The notes under the pieces are model-generated. The model did no database searches. It was not told the origin of the DNA and saw only the letters and a program-made list of their open reading frames with translations. A program made the translations under genes and the position numbers. 8,599 nucleotides of DNA from Nitriliruptoraceae bacterium (GTDB lineage: Bacteria > Actinomycetota > Nitriliruptoria > Nitriliruptorales > Nitriliruptoraceae): positions 1-8,599 of the forward strand of contig SLLJ01000286.1 in NCBI GenBank assembly GCA_007134165.1. Reading direction: 5' to 3'. How positions within the stretch are numbered: position 1 is the stretch's first letter; each line of letters opens with the position of its first letter. Shown piece after piece: positions 1-6,297 of this stretch.

Positions 1-112
1 CAGGCCGCCGGCACGGCCGGCACGGCGACGAGCGCGCTCAGCCTAGACGCAGCCCACGGCCGGTCCACCCGGCATCCTCGACACGAAGTCTCCGGTGAAC
101 CAAGGAGTCGGC
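1..112. other. left-edge flank, no gene resolved
   Basis: This stretch lies before the first confident gene. On the plus strand one frame is open from the edge to a TAG at 44-46 and would encode a short Arg/Ala/Pro-rich tail, so the end of an upstream gene is possible. On the minus strand a TAGGCT (positions 45-40) precedes a GTG at 23-21, which would fit a divergent gene running off the left edge. Neither can be decided with so little sequence. A TAGACG at 44-49 is a weak -10-like motif for the SDR gene. Confidence 0.3.
102..107 (+). promoter_or_regulatory. ribosome binding site of the SDR gene
   Basis: AAGGAG lies 5 nt before ATG 113. It falls inside the region that would be coding if the GTG at 95 were the start, so it favours ATG 113. 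Confidence 0.7.
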
Positions 113-1603
113 ATGCGGGTGCTGGTGCTGGGTGCGACGGGCTACATCGGTGGGCGGCTGGTCCCGGTTCTCCTCGACCGCGGCCACGAGGTGGTGTGCG
201 CAGCGCGCAGCCCCGAGAAGCTTGCGGCCCGCCCCTGGGCCGAACAGGTGGAGTTGGTGCGCGGGGACGTGTTCGACCGCGCCTCGCTCGACCGGGCCTG
301 TCGGGACGTGGAGGCGGTCGTCTACCTCGTGCACTCGATGGACGGACAGGGCGACTTCGCCGGGCGCGACCGGCTTGCGGCAGCGAACGTGCGCGACGCC
401 GCCGCGGCCGCCGGCGTGTCCCGCCTGGTCTACCTCGGCGGGCTCGGTCAGGAGGACGAGGGCCTGTCGGCCCATCTGCGCTCCCGCCATGAGGTCGGTC
501 GCGTGCTCGCCGACGGTCCGGTCGCGGTGACCGAGCTGCGCGCGGCGGTGATCATCGGCTCGGGCAGCGCCTCGTTCGAGATGCTGCGCCACCTCGTCGA
601 GGTGCTGCCGGTGATGGTCACTCCCCGCTGGGTCGACACCCGCTGCCAGCCAATCGCCATCCGCGACGTGCTCGCGCAGCTCGCCGCGGTGCTCGAGCGT
701 CCCGGGACCGCCGGGCGGATCCTCGAGATCGGCGGACCCGACGTGCTCACCTACCGCGAGATGATGCAGATCTACGCCGAGGTGGCGGGGCTGCGCCGGC
801 GGGTCATCCTGCCCGTCCCCGTGCTCACCCCCCGGCTGTCGTCGCTGTGGGTGGGGCTGGTGACCCCCCTGCCGACGGGACTGGCGCGACCGCTGGTCGA
901 CAGCCTGGTCAACGAGGTCGTGGTGCGCCATGCCGACGACGAGCAGCTGCTGCCCCCGGCGCGGCTGCCCTTCCGGGAGGCGGTCCGCCTCGCCCTGACC
1001 CGGGTACAGGACCTGGACGTGGCCACGACCTGGGCCAGCGCGGAGCTGGCCACGCGTTCGCGTCCCGAGCCGGCGCGACGCGGCCCCGAGGATCCGCGCC
1101 CCGAGGATCCCGCCTGGGCCGGGGGCACGGTGCTCAGCGACACCCGTGAGGTCCACAGCCTGGCCCCGCCCGAGGTGCTGTTCGCGACCGTGTGCGGGAT
1201 CGGCGGGGACCGTGGGTATCCGTCGGGTCGGTGGCTGTGGCAGGTCCGGGGTCTGTTCGACAAGCTCGTCGGGGGCGTGGGGCTGCGACGAGGGCGCCGG
1301 CACCCCGACGAGCTCGCGGTCGGCGAGGTGGTCGACTTCTGGCGGGTGTCGGCGATCGAACCGCCCCGGTTGCTGCGCCTGCGTGCCGAGATGAAGCTTC
1401 CCGGCCAGGCCTGGCTGGAGTTCCGCATCGAGCCTGACGGGTCGGGCAGCCGACTGGTGCAGCGAGCCCGGTTCCACCCGCGGGGGCTGCTCGGCCGGGT
1501 GTACTGGGCGGTACTGCTGCCCTTCCACGCGCTGCTCTTCCCGCAGATGGCCGAGCGCCTGGCCGCCACCGCCGCGCGCCGGGCCCGAGCTGGCGTGGGC
1601 TGA
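113..1603 (+). CDS. YbjT-like SDR oxidoreductase with C-terminal DUF2867 domain
   Basis: This is a 496-residue two-domain protein. The N-terminus is a Rossmann fold of the atypical/extended SDR (NmrA-like) kind, with the nucleotide-binding motif GATGYIGG at residues 7-14, an acidic GDVFD near 51-55 and a YLGGLG strand-turn at 107-112. After a variable Pro/Glu-rich linker (about 312-340), residues 341-485 resemble the DUF2867 domain found in E. coli YbjT and many actinobacterial homologues, with Trp-rich stretches such as GRWLWQVRG (372-380). The length matches that family (about 475-500). The substrate is unknown; NAD(P) binding is inferred from the motif. A GTG at 95 is also in frame, but the AAGGAG at 102-107 points to ATG 113. 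The linker contains an in-frame 13-bp direct repeat (1083-1095 and 1098-1110). The gene converges on the SAF gene with only 32 bp between the stops. Confidence 0.9.
   Translation: MRVLVLGATGYIGGRLVPVLLDRGHEVVCAARSPEKLAARPWAEQVELVRGDVFDRASLDRACRDVEAVVYLVHSMDGQGDFAGRDRLAAANVRDAAAAAGVSRLVYLGGLGQEDEGLSAHLRSRHEVGRVLADGPVAVTELRAAVIIGSGSASFEMLRHLVEVLPVMVTPRWVDTRCQPIAIRDVLAQLAAVLERPGTAGRILEIGGPDVLTYREMMQIYAEVAGLRRRVILPVPVLTPRLSSLWVGLVTPLPTGLARPLVDSLVNEVVVRHADDEQLLPPARLPFREAVRLALTRVQDLDVATTWASAELATRSRPEPARRGPEDPRPEDPAWAGGTVLSDTREVHSLAPPEVLFATVCGIGGDRGYPSGRWLWQVRGLFDKLVGGVGLRRGRRHPDELAVGEVVDFWRVSAIEPPRLLRLRAEMKLPGQAWLEFRIEPDGSGSRLVQRARFHPRGLLGRVYWAVLLPFHALLFPQMAERLAATAARRARAGVG
1083..1110 (+). repeat. 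13-bp direct repeat inside the SDR linker
   Basis: GCCCCGAGGATCC occurs at 1083-1095 and again at 1098-1110. The 15-bp period keeps the frame and gives a doubled PEDP-type motif in the linker between the Rossmann and DUF2867 domains. It looks like a small slippage duplication in a tolerant region. Confidence 0.7.
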
Positions 1604-1635
1604 CGGCGCGCACGGCCCCCGGGCGGCAGCCGCAC

Positions 1636-2274
1636 TCAACCCGGAGGGACGATCACCACCGCCAGGCCACCGCTGCCGGCCGCAGCCGCCACGTCCGGCG
1701 CGGCCGTGCGCTGAACGGCCACCCACACGTGGGCCGGGTCGATGCTCAGCACGGTCGCGTCGGCCGCCAGGCGTACCCCCCGCCCATCGAGGTCGACCGC
1801 GACCAGGTCCAGGCGCATGGCCGGCATGGCGGCCGGTACCAGTTCGATCGGGACGGCCACCGCAGCCTGATCCTCGGCCACCATCGCCCCGAGTCCCGCG
1901 ACGCTGAGGTGGCGCTCGGTGAGCACGCTCCCGGCCACCACGGGCGCGACGACGGTGTCCCCGCTGCGTGCGGCCTGAACGGCCCCGTCGGGCACGAGAT
2001 CGCGCGGCCAGCCGGTGCGCCGCAGATCACCGGCGGCGAGCACCTCGCCGACCCCGAGGTCACGGGCGGCGACGGTCACCGTGACCGGGGGCCCCCAGGG
2101 CGAGGAGGCGGCCTGTCCGATGCCGGCGGCCAGCCCGGCCACCAGCAGCCCCGTGATCACCAGCGCGCGGGTCCGCGGGCCAAGCCGCCACCACCGCTCG
2201 CTGCCACGGTCGACCCAGGCAGGAAGGGCCGGGGGCGGTCCGTGGAGCAGGCGAAGGGAGGAGGGACGCGGCAT
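1636..2274 (-). CDS. membrane-anchored SAF-domain protein (CpaB/RcpC-like)
   Basis: The protein has 212 residues. A basic N-terminus is followed by one hydrophobic segment (about residues 37-55, rich in Leu/Ala/Val/Gly) that should anchor it in the membrane with the rest outside. Residues about 63-124 read as an SAF domain: the pattern VAARDLGVGEVLAAGDLR, then a GDTVVAPVVAGSVLTERHL segment, is typical of the N-terminal SAF unit of Flp-pilus protein CpaB/RcpC and of related antifreeze-like domains. The remainder is a small beta-rich tail ending VVIVPPG. No other Flp/Tad pilus gene (ATPase, pilin, TadC) is in the window, so a pilus role is not supported locally. It is third in the leftward cluster, 87 bp after the zinc-ribbon gene. 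The ATG at 2272-2274 has no clear Shine-Dalgarno, so the start is less certain than the frame. Confidence 0.82.
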   Translation of the reverse strand: MPRPSSLRLLHGPPPALPAWVDRGSERWWRLGPRTRALVITGLLVAGLAAGIGQAASSPWGPPVTVTVAARDLGVGEVLAAGDLRRTGWPRDLVPDGAVQAARSGDTVVAPVVAGSVLTERHLSVAGLGAMVAEDQAAVAVPIELVPAAMPAMRLDLVAVDLDGRGVRLAADATVLSIDPAHVWVAVQRTAAPDVAAAAGSGGLAVVIVPPG

Positions 2275-2361
2275 GGTGGCTCGAGTGGACCACCCCGCGA
2301 TCGGCGGCGCACCCCCGGCGAGCGGAGGGCTGTGGACGGAATCGTCGGCCCGGACCGCGTG

Positions 2362-2724
2362 TCAGGCGCTCTTGCTCGCCGGCTTGGACGCCGGGCTCGA
2401 AGAGGTGGAGCCCGAGGAGGTGGAACCCGAGGAGGAGGAGCCCGAAGAGGTGGAGCCCGAGGAGTCAGACGACGAAGGCTTCTTCGACCCCGCGTCCGAC
2501 CCTGAGCCCGACGACGAACTGCCCGCGGCGGCCGGCTTGGAGGACGGGGCGGCGTAGTCCTTGATGTGCCATCCCGAGCCCTTGAAGATGAGTCCGGCGG
2601 CGCTGAAGACCTTGCGCAGCGAACCGGTGCAGGCCGGGCAGGTGGTCAGGGCGTCGTCCTTGAAGGACTGGACCACCTCGAGGTGCTCACCGCAGTCGCG
2701 GCAGGCGTACTCGTAGGTCGGCAT
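2362..2724 (-). CDS. FmdB-family zinc-ribbon protein, Ruc-like, with Ser/Gly tail
   Basis: The protein has 120 residues. The N-terminus, MPTYEYACRDCG, is the classic FmdB putative-regulatory zinc ribbon; cysteines at residues 8, 11, 29 and 32 form two CxxC knuckles that should bind one zinc ion. The conserved core ends near residue 58. The rest is low-complexity Ser/Gly/Lys/Pro, probably disordered, and includes pentapeptide units of the GSTSS type. In Mycobacterium tuberculosis the FmdB-like Rv0991c (Ruc), a redox-sensitive chaperone, sits beside the 5-formyltetrahydrofolate cyclo-ligase gene Rv0992c; the same adjacency here suggests a positional counterpart, though chaperone activity is inference. 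The start is fixed by an AGGAG at 2736-2732, 7 nt before ATG. An upstream in-frame start at 2820 would add 32 residues unlike the family and is rejected. No CIRCE or HAIR heat-shock operator is visible upstream. Confidence 0.9.
   Translation of the reverse strand: MPTYEYACRDCGEHLEVVQSFKDDALTTCPACTGSLRKVFSAAGLIFKGSGWHIKDYAAPSSKPAAAGSSSSGSGSDAGSKKPSSSDSSGSTSSGSSSSGSTSSGSTSSSPASKPASKSA
2399..2464 (-). repeat. 15-bp tandem repeats in the zinc-ribbon gene tail
   Basis: Four imperfect 15-bp units are present at 2399-2413, 2414-2428, 2429-2443 and 2444-2458, with a partial fifth to 2464. On the plus strand the unit reads GAGGAGGTGGAGCCC with one or two changes per copy. On the coding strand each unit gives a GSTSS/GSSSS pentapeptide, so copy-number changes would alter tail length without breaking the frame. 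Confidence 0.85.
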
Positions 2725-2731
2725 GGCTGGG

Positions 2732-2736
2732 CTCCT
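2732..2736 (-). promoter_or_regulatory. ribosome binding site deciding the zinc-ribbon start
   Basis: CTCCT on the plus strand is AGGAG on the coding strand, 7 nt before the ATG at 2724. It supports the start that gives the conserved MPTYEY terminus. Confidence 0.8.
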
Positions 2737-2826
2737 GGTCGTCGGGCTGTGCGGATGATGCCGGTTTGCCGGCTGGCGGTGCAAGCCCAGCACCGACCGA
2801 CCGCGGGCTTGTTGCGCCATAGCGGC

Positions 2827-3408
2827 TCAACTCCGCCGTCCATGCCGGTAGCGCGCCGCCTCGGTGACCACGAGGTCCACGCCCGCGTCGTGGGGTTCTC
2901 GGGGCACGTGGGGCACCAGTTGGCAGGCGAAGCACACCCCGATCCGCACGCACTGCTCGGCGAGTCGGGGCAGCAGACGGTCGTAGTGCCCTCCTCCCTG
3001 TCCGAGCCGGCCTCCGGTGGGGTCGAAGGCTGCGCCGGGCACCAGTGCCACGTCGACGAAGGCGGGGTCGATCTTCGGACCGATCGGTTCGCGCACCCCC
3101 CGGTAGCCGGGTTCCAGGCCGCGCACGTCACCACTGGCGACCAGTTCGAGTTCGTCGCCACGTACCCGTGGGAAGAGGGTGCGAGCGCCCCGGTCCCGAA
3201 TCTCCCCGACCAGTCCGGCGAGCTCCACTTCGTCGCGCAGTGCGGCATAGAGCAGCACGCTGCCGGCCTCGCGCAGCACCGGTAGCTGACGGAGTCGTTC
3301 GACGATGTTCGCCGCCGCGCGGGCGCGCTCAGCAGGGGTCAGCCTCCGCCGCGCCCGCAGCGTCGTCCTGCGCAGGGCGGCTTTGCGCTGCGCGATCGGT
3401 CTGTCCAC
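2827..3408 (-). CDS. 5-formyltetrahydrofolate cyclo-ligase
   Basis: The 193-residue cytosolic enzyme converts 5-formyl-THF plus ATP to 5,10-methenyl-THF, returning the storage folate to the one-carbon pool. It shows the family's landmarks: a basic N-terminus with KAALRRTTLRARR (substrate/ATP region), the REP of GVREP at 106-108, the phosphate-binding signature VPGAAFDPTGGRLGQGGGHY at 123-142 followed by DR, and a C-terminal PHD-x4-DLVVTE (172-183). The length is normal for the family. The start is GTG 3408, with a near-perfect AGGAGGT at 3424-3418 spaced 9 nt. It is the first gene of the leftward cluster and divergent from galU, an arrangement also known in mycobacteria. The gap to the zinc-ribbon gene is 102 bp, so co-transcription is plausible but not shown. 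Confidence 0.95.
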   Translation of the reverse strand: MDRPIAQRKAALRRTTLRARRRLTPAERARAAANIVERLRQLPVLREAGSVLLYAALRDEVELAGLVGEIRDRGARTLFPRVRGDELELVASGDVRGLEPGYRGVREPIGPKIDPAFVDVALVPGAAFDPTGGRLGQGGGHYDRLLPRLAEQCVRIGVCFACQLVPHVPREPHDAGVDLVVTEAARYRHGRRS

Positions 3409-3446
3409 GCACTCACCACCTCCTGAGACCGAGCCTAGGGCCCGCG

Positions 3447-3468
3447 GACCACCACGCCGGAGGTGGTC
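3447..3468. repeat. inner 7-bp inverted repeat (operator-like)
   Basis: GACCACC (3447-3453) and GGTGGTC (3462-3468) are perfect complements separated by 8 nt. The dyad sits between the two divergent -10-like motifs, where a dimeric regulator could act on both sides. No known consensus is recognised. Confidence 0.45.
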
Positions 3469-3519
3469 GCGGCTCGCGGCGTGCCGGTCCCGGCCCTAGC
3501 ATCGGCAACGACGTCGATC

Positions 3520-3524
3520 GAGGA
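3520..3524 (+). promoter_or_regulatory. ribosome binding site deciding the galU start
   Basis: GAGGA lies 7 nt before GTG 3532. It sits inside the longer reading frame that opens at GTG 3463, so it supports the shorter, family-typical start. Confidence 0.65.
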
Positions 3525-3531
3525 TGCTGTC

Positions 3532-4404
3532 GTGCGCAAAGCCGTTCTTCCTGTCGCTGGACTCGGAACCCGGTTCTTGCCGGCAACCAAGACCATCCCC
3601 AAGGAGATGCTGCCGGTCGTGGACAAGCCGGCGGTGCAGTACATCGTCGAGGAGTGCGCCCGTGCCGGGCTCGACGACGTGTTGCTGGTCACCTCCACCG
3701 GCAAGGCCGCGATGGAAGACCACTTCGACCGTCGGCTGGACCTCGAAGCGGCGTTGGCCGACAAGGGCAAGGACGACGATCTCGCTCTGGTGCGTGCCCT
3801 GGCTGAGCTCGTCACCCTGCACGCCGTGCGCCAGCCGGTCCCCCTCGGTCTCGGGCACGCTGTGCTGATGGCCGCCGAGCACGTCGGCGATGAGAGCTTC
3901 GCGGTGCTGCTCGGTGACGACATCATCGACCCCGAGGAGGCGTTCCTCGAGCGCATGATCGCCGCGCACGAGCGCACCGGCCGTCCGGTGGTCGCCCTGC
4001 TCGAGGTGCCCTGGGAGCAGGTCAGCCTGTACGGCTCGGCGACCGTTGCCCCCGGCGAGGTCGACGGCGAGTACCTCATCACCGACCTGATCGAGAAGCC
4101 GGCCCGCGAGGAGGCGCCCTCCAACCTGTGCGTCATCGGCCGTTACGTGCTGCCCGGCAGCGCGTTCGACGTGCTGCGGCGCACGCCGCCGGGTCGGGGT
4201 GACGAGATCCAGCTCACCGACGCGCTCAAGCTCATGGCGCACGAGGAACCGATCGTGGGCGTCGTGGTCGACGTGCCCCGCTTCGACACCGGTGACAAGC
4301 TCGGCTATCTGCAGGCCTGTGTCGAGCTCGCCGCCCGCCGCGAGGACCTTGGCCCGGACCTGCTCGCCTGGCTGCGCAGCTTCCTCGCGGAGCGCGGCGT
4401 GTGA
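3532..4404 (+). CDS. galU: UTP-glucose-1-phosphate uridylyltransferase
   Basis: The 290-residue nucleotidyltransferase makes UDP-glucose from UTP and glucose-1-phosphate in the cytosol, feeding cell-envelope glycan and trehalose or glycogen-type pathways. The N-terminal signature is unmistakable: VAGLGTRFLPATKTIPKEML (residues 8-27) for nucleotide binding, then DKPAVQYIVEE. Further family motifs are PLGLGHAVLMA, VLLGDDI (metal-binding Asp), IEKP and EIQLTDAL. The frame remains open back to GTG 3463, but GTG 3532 places the signature at the usual distance from the N-terminus and has a GAGGA ribosome site. Its last codons overlap the next gene by 4 bp (GTGA, 4401-4404), implying coupled translation with the MoeA/Glp gene. 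Confidence 0.96.
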   Translation: MRKAVLPVAGLGTRFLPATKTIPKEMLPVVDKPAVQYIVEECARAGLDDVLLVTSTGKAAMEDHFDRRLDLEAALADKGKDDDLALVRALAELVTLHAVRQPVPLGLGHAVLMAAEHVGDESFAVLLGDDIIDPEEAFLERMIAAHERTGRPVVALLEVPWEQVSLYGSATVAPGEVDGEYLITDLIEKPAREEAPSNLCVIGRYVLPGSAFDVLRRTPPGRGDEIQLTDALKLMAHEEPIVGVVVDVPRFDTGDKLGYLQACVELAARREDLGPDLLAWLRSFLAERGV

Positions 4405-5663
4405 GCGGTTTTGTCGGCCTCGGGCGCGCCGAGGTCACCCTGCCCGAGGAGTTGACCTCCGTCGAGGATCACCTCGCGGGCATCCTCGATTCGCTGAACA
4501 CGGCGGAGCCCATCGACCAGCGGCCGGCCGACGCCCTCGGGTTGGTGCTCGCCGAGAACGTGCACTGCCGGGTCACCGTGCCCGACTTCGCCAATGCGGC
4601 CATGGACGGCTATGCGGTCATCGCCACGGACCTCGAACGCGCCACCGAGGCCCGTCCGGTCTACCTCGCGGTCAGCGGCGAGGTTCTGGCCGGCGCCGGC
4701 GAGTTGCCGGCCGTGCACCGGGGACGGGCCCTGCGGATCATGACCGGGGCGCCCCTGCCGCCCGGCGCGGACGCGGTCGTCCCGGTCGAGACCACCTCCG
4801 GCGGCCGCGCGCAGGTCGCGTTCCACCGCGCGCCCCGGCCTGGGGACAACGTGCGCCAGCCGGGCGAGGACCTCGTGCCCGGGCAGCTGCTGATGACCCG
4901 GGGACGGCGGGTCGGTCCTGCAGACGTGGCCCTGCTCGCCGCCAGCGGGACGGTGCAGGTGCGCTGCATCCCCCAGCCACGGGTGGTGGTGATGTCCACC
5001 GGGGACGAACTCGTCCGCCCCGACCGCGAACCGGGGCCCGGTCGCATCCGGGACGCCAACGGCCCGATGCTCTCGGCGCTGGTGCGTCAGACCGGGGGGG
5101 TGCCCTTCACCACCGGTATCGTCCCCGACGACCGCAAGGTGCTGATGCACGCCTTCGACACGAACCTGGGCCACGCGGACCTGTTCGTGTGCACCGGCGG
5201 GGCCTCGGCAGGAACCCGCGACCTGCTCCCCGACGTCATCGGTGCCCTGGGTGAGGTATACCCCGCGAAAGTCGCGATGAAGCCGGGGATGCCCCAGATC
5301 CGGGGCCGGATCGGGAAGACCCCGGTCATCGGTCTCCCGGGCAACCCGGTCTCGGCGTTCGTGTCGTTCGAGGTCTTCGTACGTCCGGCGATCCGCAAGC
5401 TGCAGGGTCGTCGTGACGTGCACCGTCCGGTGGTCCGGGCAGCCGCTACCGAGACGCTGCGCAGCCCCCGGCACAAGCGTTCCTACCTGCGGGTGCGCCT
5501 CGCGCGCGAGTCCGACGGATGGCGGGCCACCCCCACCGGTGAGCAGGGGTCGCATCTGATCTCCTCCATCGCACAGGCCGATGGGCTCGCGGTCATCCCC
5601 GAGAGTGTTACGGAGGTCCCCGCCGGCGAGCAGGTCGCGGTCCTGCTGCTGATCGACTCGTGA
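4401..5663 (+). CDS. MoeA/Glp molybdopterin molybdotransferase (gephyrin-like)
   Basis: The 420-residue protein has the full MoeA/gephyrin-E architecture: AMDGYAV (67-73), GAPLPPGADAVV (116-127), RQPGED (152-157), STGDELV (199-205), DANGPML (218-224), GGASAGTRD (266-274), MKPGMP (293-298) and LPGNPVSA (312-319), then the C-terminal beta-barrel domain IV. Aspartates at the usual active-site places are kept, so molybdate insertion into adenylylated molybdopterin is plausible. Actinobacterial paralogues in the galU-moeA-glpR context include Glp of Corynebacterium, which binds FtsZ and the membrane receptor GlpR in division. The GlpR/SepX-like gene downstream makes that role an alternative or addition; the two cannot be separated by sequence reading alone. 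The start GTG 4401 overlaps the galU stop, and the end overlaps moaC by GTGA (5660-5663). The first 17 or so residues exceed the usual N-terminus. Confidence 0.93.
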   Translation: MSGFVGLGRAEVTLPEELTSVEDHLAGILDSLNTAEPIDQRPADALGLVLAENVHCRVTVPDFANAAMDGYAVIATDLERATEARPVYLAVSGEVLAGAGELPAVHRGRALRIMTGAPLPPGADAVVPVETTSGGRAQVAFHRAPRPGDNVRQPGEDLVPGQLLMTRGRRVGPADVALLAASGTVQVRCIPQPRVVVMSTGDELVRPDREPGPGRIRDANGPMLSALVRQTGGVPFTTGIVPDDRKVLMHAFDTNLGHADLFVCTGGASAGTRDLLPDVIGALGEVYPAKVAMKPGMPQIRGRIGKTPVIGLPGNPVSAFVSFEVFVRPAIRKLQGRRDVHRPVVRAAATETLRSPRHKRSYLRVRLARESDGWRATPTGEQGSHLISSIAQADGLAVIPESVTEVPAGEQVAVLLLIDS

Positions 5664-6175
5664 GCGCCGACGGCACCGGACCCGCCCCCGAGCCAGGGGA
5701 ACTGACCCACCTCGACACCCGTGGCCGCGCCAGAATGGTCGACGTCGGGGGCAAGCCCGTCACCGAGCGCCGGGCCACCGCCTCCTGCGAGGTGCGCATG
5801 GCGCCCGACACCGCCCGACGTTTGCTCGAAGGCGACCTGCCGAAGGGCGATGCCCTGCCGGTCGTGCGTCTGGCGGGCATCCAGGCGGCCAAGCGCACAC
5901 CCGAGCTCATCCCCTTGTGTCACCACGTTGCGCTCACCGCCGTCGAGGTCGACGTCGAGGTGGAGGCCGACACCGGCCTGGTGCGCCTGCGGGCCACCGC
6001 CCGGGCCGCGGACCGCACCGGGGTGGAGATGGAGGCGATGACCGCCGCCGCCGTGGCCGCGCTGACCCTCTACGACCTCGTCAAGGCGGTGCAGCGCGAT
6101 GTGGTGATCGGTGAGTTGCGGCTGCGGCACAAGGCTGGGGGCCGCTCGGGGGAGGTCGACCTCGATGCTGGATGA
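5660..6175 (+). CDS. moaC: cyclic pyranopterin monophosphate synthase
   Basis: The 171-residue enzyme works with MoaA in the first step of molybdenum-cofactor synthesis, turning the GTP-derived cyclic intermediate into cPMP. Family landmarks are LTHLDTRGRARMVDV (15-29), the GIQAAKRTPELIPLCHH block (73-89), GVEMEAMTAAAVAALTLYD (121-139), and the catalytic-type Asp139 and Lys142 in YDLVKA, ending with KAGGRSGEV. The usual bacterial LCHP is LCHH here; the histidine-cysteine core is intact. The start GTG 5660 overlaps the MoeA/Glp stop by 4 bp, so translation is coupled. No moaA, moaB/mog, moaD or moaE is in the window, so the rest of the pathway must lie elsewhere. Confidence 0.95.
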   Translation: MSADGTGPAPEPGELTHLDTRGRARMVDVGGKPVTERRATASCEVRMAPDTARRLLEGDLPKGDALPVVRLAGIQAAKRTPELIPLCHHVALTAVEVDVEVEADTGLVRLRATARAADRTGVEMEAMTAAAVAALTLYDLVKAVQRDVVIGELRLRHKAGGRSGEVDLDAG

Positions 6176-6297
6176 CGCCCGGACTGCGACCGACCGTGCG
6201 GCGGGTGCTTCGTGGCGCGGGCCGTCGGTGTTAGCGTCCGCCACGGAGTCGATCGCGCCCGGTCGTTGGCGCGGACGTCGCACGACGAGAGGTACCG
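6176..6297 (+). promoter_or_regulatory. intergenic gap with possible promoter for the glpR-translin pair
   Basis: A 122-bp gap breaks the otherwise overlapping cluster. It contains TAGCGT at 6232-6237, a TANNNT -10-like hexamer, with only a poor TTCGTG (6209-6214) at -35 spacing. A GAGAGG at 6287-6292 is the ribosome site for GTG 6298. A separate transcript for the last two genes is possible; no clear terminator for moaC is seen. Confidence 0.35.

Larger units (their letters stand above)
3409..3531. promoter_or_regulatory. divergent promoter region between cyclo-ligase and galU
   Basis: This 123-bp region must contain promoters for both directions. On the plus strand TAGCAT (3497-3502) fits the actinobacterial -10 pattern TANNNT and would give a leader of roughly 22-25 nt to galU GTG 3532. 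On the minus strand TAGGCT (3437-3432) fits the same pattern but would put the start point very near the cyclo-ligase ribosome site. Both -10 candidates follow the same octamer GGCCCTAG, which therefore forms an outer 8-bp inverted repeat (3435-3442 and 3492-3499). No convincing -35 box is visible. An inner 7-bp dyad lies between them. Confidence 0.45.

Noticed and set aside
38..1726. Long minus-strand open frame of 562 codons antisense to the SDR gene
   Set aside because: The translation is low-complexity His/Arg/Gly/Pro-rich sequence without family motifs, typical of a GC-rich shadow frame, while the plus strand encodes a clear Rossmann protein.
1729..2557. Plus-strand open frames across the SAF and zinc-ribbon genes, including an EEVEPEE-type acidic repeat
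   Set aside because: They are antisense shadows of real minus-strand genes. The acidic repeat is the reverse reading of the Ser/Gly tandem units.
2725..2820. N-terminal extension of the zinc-ribbon protein from the start at 2820
   Set aside because: The family begins with MPTYEY, and an AGGAG at proper spacing precedes that ATG.
3406..3416. GAGTGC on the minus strand, resembling half of a CIRCE (HrcA) operator
   Set aside because: The complementary half with the 9-bp spacer is absent, so it does not form the CIRCE dyad.
4199..5555. Long open frames overlapping the MoeA/Glp gene on both strands (4199-5254 plus, 4305-5555 minus)
   Set aside because: No recognisable domain and an Arg/Gly/Pro-dominated composition. 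The MoeA frame carries every family motif.
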